Positions 7,326-7,689 of a stretch of 7,689 nucleotides of DNA are shown here, in pieces. Within the stretch, counting starts at the first letter, position 1. Every line of letters begins with the position of its first letter. The stretch is taken from contig DBAW01000143.1 of NCBI GenBank assembly GCA_002291855.1, forward strand, positions 1 through 7,689, given 5' to 3'. Origin of the DNA: Sphingomonas sp. UBA1000. GTDB lineage: Bacteria > Pseudomonadota > Alphaproteobacteria > Sphingomonadales > Sphingomonadaceae. The position numbers were made by a program, and so were the translations under genes. The notes under the pieces are model-generated. The model was given only the letters and a program-made list of their open reading frames with translations, had not been told where the DNA came from and searched no databases.

Positions 7326-7689
7326 GCCGCCTTCTCCGCCGCCTGCGTGCCGCCGCGCACCCCCAGCATATGACAGATCGCATAAGCCAGTTCGGCGCGG
7401 TTGAGGGTGTAGAAATGGAAATCGCGCACACCGCCGGCATAAAGCCGCCGGCACAGCTCTGCCGCGATGGTGGCGGCCACCAGCTGGCGCGCGGCCGGCA
7501 GATCGTCCAGCCCCTCGAACAGCCGGTCCATCCAGCCGGGGATGGTCGCCCCGCACTGGGCGGCGAAACGGCGCGTCTGGGCGACGTTCGACACCGGCAG
7601 GATGCCGGGCACGATCTCCGCCGTCACGCCGCGCGCCGCCGCCCTGTCGCGGAAGCGGAAGAAACAGTCGGGCGAGAAGAAGAACTGGC
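7322..7689 (-). CDS. metF: 5,10-methylenetetrahydrofolate reductase, C-terminal part; 5' end outside window
   Basis: These are the last 121 residues of MetF, the flavoprotein that reduces 5,10-methylenetetrahydrofolate to the 5-methyl form used by MetH. The frame is open to the window edge. Visible family hallmarks are QFFFSPDCFFRFRDR at the left of the fragment, EIVPGILPV a few residues later, and FHFYTLNRAELAYAICHMLG near the end. Each closely parallels the E. coli MetF C-terminal barrel, which is about 296 residues in full. A GTG at 7627 is an internal valine codon, not a start. The stop TGA (7324-7322) overlaps the ATG of the downstream methyltransferase gene, so the two are probably translationally coupled. 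Making the methyl donor and the enzyme that uses it from one transcript fits the pathway. The operon promoter and any riboswitch or ArsR/MetR-type operator would lie upstream, outside the window. Confidence 0.95.
   Translation of the reverse strand, partial: QFFFSPDCFFRFRDRAAARGVTAEIVPGILPVSNVAQTRRFAAQCGATIPGWMDRLFEGLDDLPAARQLVAATIAAELCRRLYAGGVRDFHFYTLNRAELAYAICHMLGVRGGTQAAEKAA
7330..7337 (-). promoter_or_regulatory. Ribosome binding site of the homocysteine methyltransferase gene, inside the metF 3' end
   Basis: On the minus strand the bases GGAGAAGG lie just upstream of the ATG at 7325, with the GGAG core eight bases from it. This site chooses the internal ATG over the longer open frame that runs to 7556 inside metF and lacks methyltransferase similarity. 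Confidence 0.65.

Larger units (their letters stand above)
3065..7689 (-). other. Methionine biosynthesis operon metF - metH(N) - GNAT - metH(C)
   Basis: Four co-directional genes are packed with a 4-base overlap (7322-7325), a second 4-base overlap (6267-6270) and a 29-base gap (5696-5724). No terminator-like hairpin with a T-run is visible in any junction. This supports one leftward transcript, ending near the hairpin at 3016-3050. The product set covers methyl donor synthesis and methyl transfer to homocysteine, plus one acetyltransferase of unknown substrate. Operon structure is inferred from spacing and strand only. Confidence 0.8.

Noticed and set aside
7326..7556. A 77-codon N-terminal extension of the homocysteine methyltransferase
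   Set aside because: It lies inside metF in another frame and has no family similarity. The internal ATG has a Shine-Dalgarno and gives zinc ligand numbering equal to E. coli MetH.
1..7689. CRISPR arrays, insertion sequences, integrase genes, tRNA genes, riboswitches
   Set aside because: I saw no regularly spaced repeats, transposase or integrase motifs, tRNA-like cloverleaf segments, or riboswitch-like leaders. The likely regulatory leader of the methionine operon is outside the window.

Overview
This window is a GC-rich, gene-dense stretch of bacterial chromosome that reads as ordinary housekeeping DNA from an alphaproteobacterium. A sphingomonad-like organism is my best guess. That rests on the strong G/C bias at third codon positions, a methionine synthase split into two genes (an arrangement I associate from memory with Sphingomonadales), and a secreted Ala/Pro/Thr-rich EF-hand protein. 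No phylogenetic test was possible. I see no mobile elements, CRISPR arrays, tRNA or rRNA genes, and no gap without a gene longer than about 195 bases.

Layout from left to right. Bases 1-888 (+) are the 3' part of dnaJ; the J domain lies outside the window. A perfect bidirectional terminator hairpin (962-996) separates it from the convergent purB (1000-2316, -), adenylosuccinate lyase. A 193-base divergent spacer follows. Next comes a small gene for an exported two-EF-hand protein (2510-2995, +). A very GC-rich hairpin region (3016-3060) separates it from the end of a leftward methionine operon.

The methionine operon fills 3065-7689 on the minus strand. Its order in the direction of transcription is metF (partial at the window edge), the homocysteine/zinc half of MetH (352 aa), a GNAT acetyltransferase (181 aa), then the folate/cobalamin/reactivation part of MetH (876 aa). 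The first two junctions are 4-base ATGA overlaps; the last is a 29-base gap. MetF makes 5-methyltetrahydrofolate. The two MetH polypeptides together would use it to methylate homocysteine through cobalamin. The two MetH parts add up to 1228 residues, essentially the length of intact E. coli MetH, and the cut falls in the linker between the homocysteine and folate domains.

The feature most worth attention is the split cobalamin-dependent methionine synthase with a PaiA-like acetyltransferase gene between its halves. I found no clearly undescribed system here. The other findings are modest.
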